A stretch of 64,000 nucleotides of DNA from Plantago major (Eukaryota > Streptophyta > Magnoliopsida > Lamiales > Plantaginaceae): positions 23,746,566 through 23,810,565 of the forward strand of contig CM048839.1 in NCBI GenBank assembly GCA_026545765.1, given 5' to 3'. Below are positions 1 to 10,900 of the stretch, piece after piece; position 1 is the first letter of the stretch; every line of letters starts with the position of its first letter. Made by a program: the position numbers and the translations under genes. Below the pieces are notes generated by a model. That model had not been told where the DNA came from, made no database searches, and saw nothing but the letters and a program-made list of their open reading frames with translations.

Positions 1-640
1 AGAAGTCATTTTTCCAGAGTCAATGACTTCTGTCATCTTAGATCTTAGAAGGGTAGGTGTTACTATAATTTGTTCTATCCATTTTGACGGATGATTTTAT
101 CGATTTTCATATATTGTTGAAATAATTAGGATTACATTAATAATATGTAAAAGTTATGGGGTTATTTTTTTAATTTGAAATATTAAAGGACTTTTCGTAA
201 TATCTCAAATAATTGTCCTGCGTTTAACATATTCCAAAAATTAACTCAATTTTTTCCCACTAAATAATCATCATTCTCTTTCTACCCTACTCTTAATTTT
301 CTAATCAAACTAACCCACTTAAACCAATCAAACATTATATAAACCAATCAAATAACCTTAAAAAGTAAGACTTGGTTAATTTCAGTACTACGTCACACTA
401 CAAGTAACGTTAGTACATCATTCAAAATCTGACAAATATCATAATTAAACAATTAAAAATGAATTTATAATCTAATTTAATAATATGAACAATTTTAAAA
501 ATATAAATTACATAAAATTACAAAACCCATCCTTCTAAATATTATCTTTATGTTTTAAATCCTAAACTTCTACTTCTTCTCCAAAATTACCACCACCACC
601 TCATCCTCACCTCACCACCACACCACCACTTTTATTTTGT
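1..640. other. AT-rich intergenic DNA, no gene seen
   Basis: No coding pattern, RNA gene or clear element end is visible. The stretch at 250-440 is rich in short A+T words and ends in a CCACCACC-rich patch at 588-630, directly before the palindromic array. Confidence 0.6.
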
Positions 641-654
641 TAATTTTTCAAAAA

Positions 655-906
655 TAAAATGGAAACTTGATGAACACTTGAAGAAGAGCTTCCATGGGAG
701 CACTTTTTCGAGCTTCCATGGGAGCTCGAAAAGAGCTCCATTGGAAACTCGAAAAAGAGCTCAAGTGGAAGCTCGGAAAAGCTTCCATGGAAACTTGAAG
801 AACACTCGAAGAAGAGCTTCCATGGGAGCACTTTTTCGAGCTTCCATGGGAGCTCGAACAGAGTTCCATTGGAAGCTCAAGTGGAAGCTCGGAAAAGCTT
901 CCATGG
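655..906. repeat. Left array of palindromic CCATGG-centred repeats
   Basis: Degenerate units of about 20 bp, built on GAGCTTCCATGG(G/A)AGCTCGAA, are repeated about a dozen times. A higher-order unit of about 130 bp (near 680-790 and again near 810-905) is itself duplicated. Because the units are near-palindromes, both strands read open in several frames and give Ser/His/Gly-rich pseudo-proteins. I do not consider these coding. A related array in inverted orientation lies at 3,207-3,412. Confidence 0.75.
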
Positions 907-1209
907 AAGCGTCCCAATCCGAAATTGGGTTTCATGTTTGGCTTCGAATTAGTGGTTGTGCATGACTGATTTTGTGTTGTTTCGATGGAGGGTGATTGTT
1001 AGTATAAGATTTTGAACCTTAGCTTTGATCTGGAATAGACTAAATCGAGTTAGGAAAGTTTTTGCAATTTACAGGGACCTAACTGAAAGTTTGCAGAAAT
1101 TAAAAGGACCTTCATTTGAGAATTTTGGGTTGGGCCAGGGTTTTTGCAAAATTAGAGTGGTTAGCGATAACAATTATTAAAATGAGAATGCTGATGACCT
1201 GAATTCTTC

Positions 1210-1285
1210 TAGCCTAGCTGGTTGATGATTGGAGTAATTTTCAAGAGGTGTAAGGTTCAAACCTTGACTTCTGAAGCAATGTTTA
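1210..1285 (+). repeat. tRNA-like (SINE-like) segment, left arm
   Basis: TAGCCTAGCTGGTTG resembles a pol III box A, and GGTTCAAACC about 45 bp downstream is a good box B core. There is no foldable cloverleaf with matching acceptor arms, so this is not a tRNA gene. Confidence 0.4.
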
Positions 1286-2546
1286 TATTTTTAAATTTTC
1301 TTTTATTCCTTTTGTTTCCTTTCACTTTTAGCATTTGTATGTGTATAGTAATTTAGTATTATGTTTCTTTAAACACAATTTAGAACGGGTGTATTTTTTT
1401 TTTTTTTTTGGTAATTTTTTAACGACCGAGTTAGGTCGTTTGAACTAAGGGAAACTATTGACACTTTTTCTTGTGTTTTCTTATTAACTATTAGTACTAT
1501 TTTTTTTTAAAGAAAAGGAATTAGTTTGAACATCAAAATATTAAATGTCTATCATTGTGATAATTGTTGTTCCATGCAATGACATGAAAAATTCAAAAAA
1601 GATAGTTTAATTGGTAGCAATGCGATTTAGGTCCCTTTCGTTTATTTCGTTTCCAATTCAGGTATCGTTGATCAACTTTAATATAACCGTTAAATTTAAC
1701 CGGATTAGTAAAGAACTAGCGCGAATTAATCGATTTCACCGTCAAGTTGAAGTGTGGGTTTCACAGTTCACGCACTCTGGTTTTAACATTATATAAATTA
1801 TTAAAACATTTAGATAGAAATTGCATTGAAAGACCTGAAAGAAGCTAATCGGATTTTGGGGAGATTTTTTCGGTTTGATTCGAACCGACCTAGTCAACAT
1901 GATGGTCTTTGTTGTCATGATCTTCGTGTGCTGTATAATTTTCAATTTTCTGTTGAGAAATGAAAACTTGAATTGATCCCCAAATCTAATTCTACTAGGC
2001 ACTAGCTTTGTATTAAAAACCTAAACAAATTTACCCAATATGTGTAACAACTACGTAACAAACTTAGGTTGTATTGACAACTTTACGTGACAACCAGTAT
2101 CATAGATATGATCCTCAAATCAACTTTCTAATATTTTAGATTTGTATATTTTTTGTTTCATTAAAAAAAATTCTAAAATTTACGTATTTCTAGATTTTAC
2201 ATTTTTAATAATAATTAAAATGAATTTCACATTTAAAAAAAATAAACACAGAATTAACGAGGAGTTGACACGCATCATTAAACATACCAATGCCTACCAA
2301 AAAGGGGGCACATAACATAATAATGGAGTGCTCTGTTAGTCAAATTTAACGAAACCGTTAATTTCGACCGAATTAGTTTGTATGTCGATCTTTTCCGTTG
2401 AAATTGACCAATTTTGACCAAATTATTTCGATTTTGACCAATTTAACTTAAAAAAACGTAATTACATGGCACGTGTCAGCTACTCATTAAATTTAGATTT
2501 TTTTAATATAAAATTGATTTTAAAAGTTAATATTAAATATTCTCTC

Positions 2547-2715
2547 CGTCCTGGACTCAATTTCTCATTCGTCCGAGCACATGTTTTAAGAGAAGAATAA
2601 ATAAAGTAGGAGAAATGAGAATAACGTAGGAAAGAGAGTGAATAATATATGATAGACTATGAATAAAGTAAAATATAGTAAATAAAGTAGGATATATAGT
2701 ATTATAAAAAGAAAA
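2547..2715. repeat. Possible Stowaway-like MITE fragment
   Basis: The start CTCTCCGTCCTGGACTCAAT resembles the CTCCCTCCGTCC ends of plant Stowaway elements, and the interior has the usual AGTAGGA and AATAAAGTA words. The right end is not clear, so this is a tentative call. Confidence 0.3.
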
Positions 2716-2865
2716 AATTATTTTTTTGTAACTTAGCAGCTAATTAACTAGAAATACTATAACACTAAATTACTATACTGGCACAAATACTAGAAGTTAA
2801 AGAAAACAAAAGAAAAGTGTGCTAGAAGTCAAAGAAAACAATAAAATAAATAAAAAATAAAAAAA

Positions 2866-2945
2866 TGTCGCAGGTGGGAATTGAACTCCAGACCTCCTGC
2901 ATAAGAACAAAGCACAATACCACTGGGACAGGAGTCATTATCGCT
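2866..2945 (-). repeat. tRNA-like (SINE-like) segment, right arm
   Basis: On the minus strand CCCAGTGGTATTGTGC (box A-like) is followed by GGAGTTCAATTCCCACC (box B-like). It mirrors the plus-strand segment at 1,210-1,285 across the inverted arms. It is a degenerate pol III head, not a functional tRNA. Confidence 0.4.
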
Positions 2946-3206
2946 GCACATTTTGTACTGTATGCTTTATTTACCGGAAGTTGTTCTTTTATCAGTCAAT
3001 TACAATAAATCCCTTGCCAAACCCAAATTCTCAAATGAAGGTCCTTTGAATTTCTGCAAATTTTCATTTAGGTCCCTTAGAATTTCAAAAGGTTTTCAAA
3101 CTCGATTCAATCCGTTTCTAATCCAAGCCAAGTTTAGAATCTTATACTAACAATCAACCTCCATCCAAACAACACATTAAAAGTTCAGATCTGGTGTTTT
3201 ATAGTC

Positions 3207-3412
3207 ATGTTGAACTTCCATGGTAGCTCGAATTCGAGCTTCCATGGAAGCTCGACAGAGAGCTTTCCATGGAGTTCGTCCTCCATAGAAAGCTCCGTTT
3301 GCTTCCATGGAAAGCTCGAATTCGAGCTTCCATCGGCGGAGCTTTCCATGGAGTTCGTCCTCCATGGAAAATCTCCATTTTTGCATCCTCCATGGAAAAT
3401 CTCCATTTCCAC
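3207..3412. repeat. Right array of palindromic CCATGG-centred repeats
   Basis: It contains the same motif as the left array. A perfect palindrome with CCATGG at its centre spans 3,235-3,254, and an overlapping GAATTC-centred palindrome spans 3,227-3,240. The array ends in two copies of CTCCATGGAAAATCTCCATT near 3,360-3,405. All reading frames here are artefacts of the palindromes. Confidence 0.75.
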
Positions 3413-4523
3413 GGACGATCTGGAGCTGGCTCCGGTGACCGGATCTCGCCGGAGCTCCGGTCATTTTTTTTTAAATTCAAGTCTTATTTATTCAAAATGA
3501 AATAGGGATGTTTGTGAAAGTTTGATTTATCTGGGGTTGATTTTAAATTGATTTTGGGCATATTTGTTAAGTTTTTAAAATATAAGGGGTGTTTAGTAAT
3601 TCACCCTTATAATATATTTAAATATAATGCGACATAGCGCGACCCTATTATGCGACAGTGCGACGCCCATCGCATAAATAATAATTCAATGGACGAGATT
3701 GAATCATGAATAGATCTAACGGTTTAAAGGGGTGACCTAAAAAGTATCATACATATCACTTCATTCTTACACACATCACTTTATTATTACATACAATTTA
3801 TAACAACCCTATAAACCCTATAAGTTTTTAACTCTATTCCAAACATCATTTTTTATAACTCACGTCTAACTCATTTACTGTTCTTCAACTAAAATTTTTC
3901 CTTAACCCAGTCTTTTAACTCTATACCAAACAGTCGGACTGAATCTGTCCTCATCATCGTACTTCATTTGATCCATTTTCTTGAATGTACTTTGCTCAGT
4001 TATATGAACTCAAGGATTCCTTGTTGTTTACCTATGAAAATTGGTTGCTTGCTTGTTAACTTATTGATGTGACAATGAAATGTGCGATATATCATGCTTT
4101 TAAATTCTCGTTTTTGGCCTTAAATTCAATATTTGTATCATTTTATGGTTAATTACTAACTTCGTGTGTATTTTGTAGGTCATGATCGCGTTTTTTTAGG
4201 AATTGCACGATTTCAGGCGCGAAAACGACATAATTGTGCGAAATCGAGAAAGTTAAGCAATTACACCGAATTGACCGTTGCACGGAGTTCGAGGAGTCAA
4301 AACATGTCATGCGACCAACCAATGCAAAGATAATTGAAGATGCAACAACATTGTAGAATACCACTTTTCAAGGAAACGAAGTTACAAAACCCAAAATTGA
4401 AGAACGAAGAAAACAGATTCGAATCTGCAGAAATCGAAGATGGCGGCCCCCAGGGGACCGCGGAAGGCCTCTGCGGTCTACAGGGGACCGCAGATATGGG
4501 TCTGATTTCTTTCAGGCTTTTTC
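3413..4523. other. Intergenic repeat-derived DNA, no gene seen
   Basis: The part at 3,720-3,950 resembles the reverse complement of about 63,590-63,790 (shared words such as CACTTCATTCTTACACAC and TTAACTCTATACCAAA), so it is a dispersed repeat. The part at about 4,060-4,523 continues on the far side of the CACTA insertion at 9,702. The CACTA element therefore sits inside an older repeat. Confidence 0.45.
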
Positions 4524-4552
4524 CTACACTACAAAAAAATTGGGTTGGGGCG

Positions 4553-4853
4553 ACGGATAGATCCGTCGCTTTAGCCCAGCGATCCGTCGCCCCAGCCCTG
4601 GCGACGGATAAAAAATCCGTCACCCCGCTGGAGTTGGGCCGACGGATAGATAATCTGTCGTCCAATTCGCGACGGATTGGACGACGGATTATATGTTTGA
4701 CCTTTTTTTTTTTTAATCGAAATATAACGATGGATAGAATCTATCCGTCGGTACCTCTAGCGACGGATAGATTCTATCCGTCGCTAAACCGGACGACGGA
4801 TAGAATCTATCCGTCGCTAAAGGTAACGACGGATAGATTCTATCCGTCGTCCC
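4553..4853. repeat. CACTA left subterminal repeats
   Basis: About fifteen copies of a 9-bp motif, CGACGGATA or its complement TATCCGTCG, some fused into palindromes of the GACGGATAG...CTATCCGTC type. In the En/Spm family such repeats bind the TNPA protein. That role here is inferred from the family. Confidence 0.85.
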
Positions 4854-5147
4854 ACATTTTATTGGAATTAGTGACGGAATCAAATTCCGCCACTAATTCC
4901 GCTACTATGAATTTCCGCTACTAATTAACATCGTGAATCCGCTACTATTTATTTCATATTAATCCTCGTTTTCGTAGTTCACCTATTTAATCAATATAAT
5001 GTTCGATAATAAATGAATAATACGGAAAATATTTCAATAAATTTTGAATAAAAAAAGTAATATCCGGAGCTGGAGAAATTATACACACAAGTGTAAATAT
5101 GAAAAAAAATCTGAACATACAGATACATAACTAACTAACTAACTAGC

Positions 5148-7062
5148 TATCAGACGGGGGTGGGTGATGGCGGAACTGGGACATGAACTGCTCCATCTGT
5201 AACCGAAGGCGCTCGTTCTCCTCCCTTTGTTCTCTGGCGTGTCGCTCCATCGCGTCCCTTTGTTGCTCCATCTCGAGTTAGCCGAGCAACCTTGTTCTTG
5301 ACCGCGATCGCACCATTTCAGAGACACAGTCACGTGTAAACCGGACGTCTGGTCATTGATGATGATGAGGAGCACCCCGGACTAGCCAGATGCAAACCGA
5401 GGCTCCCGAGTCCATATATTCGTCCTTTCTTGTCCGGTTTGTTGACCTCTAGGAAGTGTTGTCAACTTGTTCAGTTGACAACACATCACCCGTCTCGTCC
5501 TCCTGCCTCGCCACCTGAGCATCAACCTCAGCCTGAAATCGTAAATAGCAGATATCATGATCAGTTACTGTTTTTAAAAAGTAACTTGTAATAGTGTACA
5601 AATATGAACTTTAAGCAACATAAACATATCATGATAGACGAGGCCCGCAATGGTCCATACCGCCTTCCGCTGGCCTTCTTGAAGATGGCATACTTGGATG
5701 TCACCTCCCCCCGTGCCACCTGAATCAAACCAGATCTAGTCAACAATTTATCATCTACAAGTAATAGAGCAGCAGAGACTTCATACATACACGTAATGCT
5801 AGATAGCAAAAACACATATATACGCACCGATTGATAATAATCGGTGATGAGATCGCCTCCAAGGTGGTGAACGGCCCTTCCCGTCAGACGATTGGGATGC
5901 CCGGTTACGCTTTGTTGGTGTAACGCCCCGACATCGGGCCGGCCAAGAGGCATCCCAAAGGGCCCACTCACCGGGATCAACTGTGGAGGGATTTCGCCAC
6001 CGATCCCGAATGGCCTTCCACAATGACATATATCCTCAGACATTTGATCCCATACCTCGTAAACACGCCAGATCTATGGGATCAACCTGCTGGTAATGAA
6101 GTACTCCTTCTACACTCCCAATTTCATACAATATCCAAAGTCAATACATGTATAACCTCACCATGTTACATCAATTTAACAAGATACAACAACATTATAA
6201 CAGATATGGTGACTAACATATCACCCAAACAAAGTGGCTAACATACCACTCACATATAGTGGCTAACATACCACTCACATTGTCTTAAAGTTTACTAACA
6301 CAATGGTGACTAACATATCACCCAAACAAAGTGGCTAACATACCACTCACATATAGTGACTAACATACCACTCACATTGTCCTAAATTTTACTAACACAA
6401 TGGTGACTAACATATCACCCAAATAAAGTGGCTAACATACCACTCACATACAGTGGCTAACATACCACTCATATTAAAACGATTATAATTACAAACGAAG
6501 GAATGCCATATTTTAACTTACCCTCAGCTCATCGAAGTACTCGGCCCTCATGCGCTCCGAGATGTGGCTCCAACACTCACCACCCTGCCCCGGTGGCTCT
6601 CTCCTACTCCGGAAGATGTCACCTAGTTTGTTGTGCACCTCCTGAGGCCATAAGCTGTTGTCAATGTATAAGATACACCAAACGAATATATATTACTTTA
6701 GTACAACAATTTATACTTGTCAACTATCATTATAAGTTATGTTTTACATATTTAAGAAGAATGTATAATACTTACTTGGCAGGACCAACAGGGAAAATCA
6801 CTGGCAAGCCGTCCCACGTGACGTTGGGATGGTTTGGATCGAACACGAGGTAGGGACAATCGTCGTCGCCCTCCAAAGACATGTGTCTGTTGGTGGTAGA
6901 GCCACATTGCTCTCTCTCGCCGGGGTCTAAGGAATCCGAGACCTGCCACGACCATCGAGCCCTCCTCGTCAGTTCGACCACCCACCCACCACTACTATCC
7001 TGCGGCATTGCGTGGTGGGGACGATAGGTCACGGCATCTGCAAAAACATGTAATAAATACAA
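5148..7062 (-). pseudogene. Decayed CACTA second gene (TNPA / Transposase_24-like)
   Basis: Pieces of one protein can be followed on the minus strand but need several frame changes or introns. They are a segment at 7,062-6,772, a short piece near 6,660-6,530 with ...FRSRREPPGQGGECWSHI... then ERMRAEYFDEL, a piece near 6,030-5,800, and a charged coiled C-terminus at about 5,290-5,148 (EQQRDAMERHAREQREENER then LQMEQFMSQF) ending in a stop. This order resembles the plant CACTA second ORF, which ends in a Glu/Arg-rich coil. A one-base shift before the coil breaks the frame near 5,275. A 97-bp minisatellite lies in the gap. The assignment is by resemblance and context. Confidence 0.5.
6206..6480. 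repeat. 97-bp minisatellite inside the CACTA element
   Basis: ATGGTGACTAACATATCACC recurs at 6,206, 6,303 and 6,400, giving a period of 97 bp and nearly three units. Each unit contains shorter GTGGCTAACATACCACTCAC sub-repeats. It lies between two exon-like pieces of the decayed second gene, so it is probably intronic. Confidence 0.85.
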
Positions 7063-7137
7063 TAAAATGTGTTAGTACGAGTTATAATACAGAACATATT
7101 ACAATAACACATATAATTACTCAAATGTTATCAACTA

Positions 7138-7749
7138 CTAACTAGTTATAATACACATTAGCATTTCAGATTGCTGGCCGTTAGCCTTACAACTCATTAG
7201 CCGAGCCAACAAAGACAACTCAGTGAGCTTACACCCCGGATAAACCGGCTTCCTTGATGATTCTAACAAGTCAAAGAACAACTGATCCTCGGGATTCGGT
7301 GGTTCATCCACCTCCACCTCGGTTTCAGTGTTAGTTGTGTCCCTGAACTCTGCCCCTGCAGCATCATACACCATTTGTTCGACTCGAGCTCGAATAGCAT
7401 CGCCTTCAGATGTACTTTGTTCCCCGACTTGTTCATTTTTCCTCTTCCGTCCACGCTGTCTGTATTGGTCATATGTATTGGACGGTGCTGCTTCCTCACC
7501 ATGATGATTCCATACCTGATACCCAGGCAGGAATCCATTTTTCCTCAAGTGCTGCACTACCGCTTTAGGAGCCACGTATTGCTTGTTTCTGCACTGTTTC
7601 ATTGCACAAGGGCACTTTATCAACCCATCCTTTACACAAGCCGGATTTGACATTGCAAATGCAATGAAACCTTCAACCCCTTTCAGAAAACTCCATTGAA
7701 CTCTGCCATTGAGAGTACGACAATACATCCATGAACGATCGGTATTCAT
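7138..7749 (-). CDS. CACTA transposase-associated domain protein (203 aa)
   Basis: The protein starts MNTDRSWMY and contains FIAFAM, LIKCPC....CRNK, a VVQHLRKNGF helix and a YQVWNHHGEE motif. This is the conserved N-terminal transposase-associated domain of plant CACTA (TNPD-like) transposases. In intact elements this domain precedes a large DDE region. Here the frame ends after an acidic tail, and no DDE part is seen downstream. The Arg/Lys-rich segment after the domain (RQRGRKRKNEQ, about residues 97-107) could be a nuclear signal. It could be one exon of a longer gene or a domain-only remnant. A second, broken copy of the same domain lies 300 bp upstream. Confidence 0.7.
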   Translation of the reverse strand: MNTDRSWMYCRTLNGRVQWSFLKGVEGFIAFAMSNPACVKDGLIKCPCAMKQCRNKQYVAPKAVVQHLRKNGFLPGYQVWNHHGEEAAPSNTYDQYRQRGRKRKNEQVGEQSTSEGDAIRARVEQMVYDAAGAEFRDTTNTETEVEVDEPPNPEDQLFFDLLESSRKPVYPGCKLTELSLLARLMSCKANGQQSEMLMCIITS

Positions 7750-8046
7750 TGAATAATTAGATAATAACCTGACACGTTTGAATTCATTAGATCGAGGTCT
7801 TTCATTTACGATAATAAATCAATTTCACAATAATTCAATCAATTGCTACGTAATATAAGTTATATTAGCTCCAGTCAATTGTTACGGCATTACATAATAT
7901 AAGTTACATCAGCTTCAATTTTACCATAATGTTTGGTTTCATATATATATCAACTAATGATTACTACTAGTTATACAAGCCTAGAGACAAAACGGATGAA
8001 ACTCCTCATTCTCATGCACGATCCTCCTCATCACTTGTGACGCTCC

Positions 8047-8450
8047 CTACCACATAACTTGCATTCCAACAGATCTACATCCTCCTCCCAATACACCATG
8101 CACATGTTCCGACAAGCAGAAATGCACTCGATAGGCGGCCCCAAACCCCGCCTCTCCCTCCATTGGAGGTATATATGCCATGGACGGTGCTTCCTCACCG
8201 TGATGAATCCATACATGATACTCAGGCATGAATCCGTAACGTCGCAAGTGCTCGAATACTGCTGTAGGCGTCATAAATTGCTTGTTTCTGCAGGTTTCCA
8301 ATGTGCAAGGACACTTTATCAACCCCCAGTTGCACAAACCGAACGTCCCATGGCAAACGAGATGAAACATTTAACCCCTTCTACAAAACTCCTAGAAACT
8401 CTGCCATTTACCGCCGTACGATCGTACATCCATGAACGGTCGGAATTCAT
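8047..8450 (-). pseudogene. Second transposase-associated domain copy, frameshifted
   Basis: It starts MNSDRSWMYDRT and continues FVEGVKCFISFAMG. It then shifts frame near 8,340 and resumes with LIKCPCTLETCRNKQF, VFEHLRRYGF and YHVWIHHGEE. It is clearly paralogous to the copy at 7,138-7,749. The frameshift and the missing continuation make it a pseudogene. Confidence 0.7.
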
Positions 8451-8502
8451 TGTATACTTTATTTTTAACCTGACACGTTCCAATTTATTAGATCGTATTT
8501 AA

Positions 8503-9300
8503 TTTATTAGATCGATTCCAATTCGGATAAGAAGATTGTGGAGGTTAATTGTTAATTATTATATGTTCATTATAAATTAATTATTAATTAGGTGTTCGAT
8601 ATGTTACAAAATTGGGCATATATTTTAACCATTTCAACCTCTTAGTACATATATTATATGCTTAACATACATATCAAATTAACTAATTACTCTATACATA
8701 TCGAATTACTACATATATTCATATCAAATTACATATACTTAACATACAAATTTATCAAATCAAAACTACATACTTCTATACTTAACAAACATATCAAATT
8801 AACTAAACTAACTATATATACTTAACACACAAATCAAACTAACTACATACATTCATACATACCAAACTTAACATACTACATACATTCATATCATACTACA
8901 TACCTAACATATATACATATCATTAACTAAACTAACTATCAAATTATATATATATATATATATATCAAATTGAACAAATTACATATAATTAATCAAATTA
9001 ACTAAACTAACTACTACATACTTATCATATATACATATAATTGCTCAAATTAATCAAAATAAACAAAATTCCCAAATTTTTAAAAACTAGGGTTTTAGCC
9101 AAAATACCTTGATTAATCGGTAGAAATCTGAAATTGATCGAAGAATCAAACTCCTTGTCCCACGAGCTTCGATTAGGCACCAAGATTGGCCGGAATAACG
9201 AAGAATTCACCGGAATCGAAGAGAGGAGAAGAAGAGAAAGAGGAAGAAAAATGAAGAACTGATACCAGTTCTGCGTGCCCTGTCCGATAAAACCCTTCTG
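8503..9300. other. AT-rich 5' region of the CACTA genes
   Basis: Low-complexity ACATA/TATCAAATTA words and a short TA run at 8,949-8,965. No coding signal was found. In CACTA elements this is where the promoter and untranslated leader of the minus-strand genes would lie. Confidence 0.5.
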
Positions 9301-9302
9301 GG

Positions 9303-9655
9303 CCGACGGACACGTATCCGTCGGCCCAGAAGGGCGATCCATCGCCAGGCTGGGCGACGGATAGATATCCGTCTCTAAGTAGCGACGGATAATCTATCCG
9401 TCGCCATTTTTTTATTTTTTTTATTTTAATTAAAAATATTAACGACGGATAAAATTATCCGTCATTAATAGTTTCATTTTTTTTTTAAAAGTCAAACTTG
9501 GACGACGGATAAGAGTTATCCGTTGCCCAATTTAGCGACGGATAAGTTATCCGTCGCTACGTAGCGACGGATAACTGTTATCCGTCGCCAAAAGGGGCGA
9601 CGGATAGAATCCGTCGCCCCAATTAGCGATCCGTCGCTAAAGGGGCGACGGATAA
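9303..9655. repeat. CACTA right subterminal repeats
   Basis: The same CGACGGATA / TATCCGTCG motif as at the left end, again about fifteen copies, some palindromic such as GACGGATAACTGTTATCCGTC (read across 9,566-9,586). Confidence 0.85.
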
Positions 9656-9701
9656 ATGGCGTCCCATAGCGTCGTTTTTCCAGGAATTTCTTGTAGTGCT
9701 A

Positions 9702-10515
9702 GCCTGTCAGGTTAGAGCCCGCCTTCCTAAACCTTCCTTAATGATCAATGGCGGCCAGAGCTCGGATTTTCAAGTATAAATAAGACCTCAGGGATCTCAT
9801 AATTCTACACCGCTCATAAAGCAGCTCTCCTAAGAGATAACCAGTCCTCGGGGAAGTGAAACCCCAAAACCGCTGGCCGTCAGGCACCCAGAAGGAGGAA
9901 ACCCTAGAAGCAGCACGTAGACATAAGCTTCTTCTTCTTCTTTTCTTTCTTGCTTTTCGATTTCTGTCTAGTATTACTATGAGTAGCTAATTTTCTCCTG
10001 TAAAGGCGAACCGTCGTAACTCTGCTTTTGCTACTTCTTTATATACCGTGATTTATTAATGAATTAGTTTTAAAATGTAATTTCGTACTTGTTATTTATT
10101 TGTACGACTTTTACGTGGGAAATCCTTACTAACTACGACTTGGTAACGGACTTTATATTATCCTGTGTGATTTGTCTGAAAACGTGACGAGATAGTGTGT
10201 TGAGTGACATAACACATTGTTGGTATAAGTGAAGGTGTCTGGATTAACTACGACTTGATCATTTTGGCATGTTTCTTTGCTGCCTATTGTTTCAGATGGA
10301 TGGTTCTATGGTGTGTTCTCCAAGTATGGTAGTTTAGATGATCGATCTGTGGTATTGTAGCAAGTGTGACTGTGTGTTCCTTTTGAGAGCTGAACTTTAT
10401 ATAGTTGGTCAGGCTTTGTCATCCCTTTCCAGTTGCCTTGTAATGTTCTGTTTAGTTCTAGGAGGGTTTTACTGTACCCTAATAGACAAAGTGTAGTAGG
10501 TTTGAGTTGTAAGTT
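9702..10515 (+). other. Older repeat interrupted by the CACTA insertion, LTR-like features
   Basis: A TATA-like AAGTATAAATAAG near 9,770 is followed by a leader-like stretch with CCTCGGGGAAGTGAAACCCC, an AAACCCTAGAAGC word and a CT-rich patch. This layout resembles the promoter and R region of a plant LTR retrotransposon, but I could not find LTR ends. Treat it as possible only. Confidence 0.3.
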
Positions 10516-10900
10516 ATGGGTCTTGTTTTGATGTTACTCAAGAGAAGAGAAGGCAGTCCTGCCCAAAAGGATAAACTCCAATTCATGATGGACCATTGGA
10601 TTCAAGTTGAGAAAGCTCATCCTATGTTAATCTGTTGGAAATATTCAGCATGTGACATTGACTCTCAAAGGAAGAAGAATCTCTCAATTGAAGTTCAGCA
10701 ACAATGTCATTTATTTACACTTATCTTAGTATTTTGGACTTTAATTTGGTTTGTAATATCTTTCTTAAACTATGGTACTTCCTTTCTAGCTATGTTGTAC
10801 ACGGGTTCTTATAAACCCTCGTGAGTTGTGTTTTTTCAGTAATCAATAAAGTAGAAAATTGCTCAAAAAAGAAAGAAAAAAAGACGGCTAGTACGTTGTT
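10516..10900 (+). repeat. Possible LINE-like 3' end
   Basis: The sequence ends in TCAATAAAGTAGAAAATTGC followed by an A-rich tail with G interruptions, typical of LINE or processed-transcript 3' ends. The open frame over 10,516-10,824 has no domain I recognise. Confidence 0.25.

Larger units (their letters stand above)
655..3412. mobile_element. Candidate foldback-like element with inverted arms
   Basis: The outer parts are the two palindromic arrays. Inside them, about 200 bp at 964-1,160 matches the reverse complement of about 2,995-3,180, for example GGGACCTAA(C/A)TGAAA and AAAGGACCTTCATTTGAGAA. Further in, each arm carries a tRNA-like box B motif in mirrored orientation. Long inverted repeats with internal tandem repeats are the hallmark of foldback transposons. 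I could not fix the outer ends or find a target duplication, so two inverted copies of one dispersed repeat remain possible. The middle, 1,300-2,860, is AT-rich with no recognisable gene. Confidence 0.45.
4527..9698 (-). mobile_element. CACTA (En/Spm-type) DNA transposon, 5,172 bp
   Basis: The left end reads CACTACAAAAAAATTGG and the reverse complement of the right end reads CACTACAAGAAATTCC. Both flanks carry CTA (4,524-4,526 and 9,699-9,701), the 3-bp target duplication expected for CACTA elements. Dense subterminal repeats of CGACGGATA / TATCCGTCG occupy the outer ~300 bp at each end. Internal genes run on the minus strand: two transposase-associated domain segments (8,450-8,047 and 7,749-7,138), then a decayed second gene (about 7,062-5,148). 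No DDE catalytic region of the TNPD/TNP2 type is visible, so the element is non-autonomous as it stands. Confidence 0.92.

Noticed and set aside
640-965. Overlapping open frames on both strands rich in FHGSS and ASMEA words
   Set aside because: They are artefacts of the palindromic array: the same repeats are open in several frames on both strands, with no start context, splice sites or family match. The same holds for 3,177-3,505.
2866-2945. tRNA gene on the minus strand
   Set aside because: Box A- and box B-like motifs are present, but there is no matching acceptor stem or proper anticodon arm. A SINE-like remnant fits better.
6206-6480. CRISPR-like array
   Set aside because: The 97-bp units are head-to-tail and continuous, without unique spacers, and lie in a plant transposon. 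It is a minisatellite.
10516-10824. 102-aa open frame on the plus strand
   Set aside because: No family motif is recognisable. It lies in a possible LINE-like 3' end and has no splice or promoter support.
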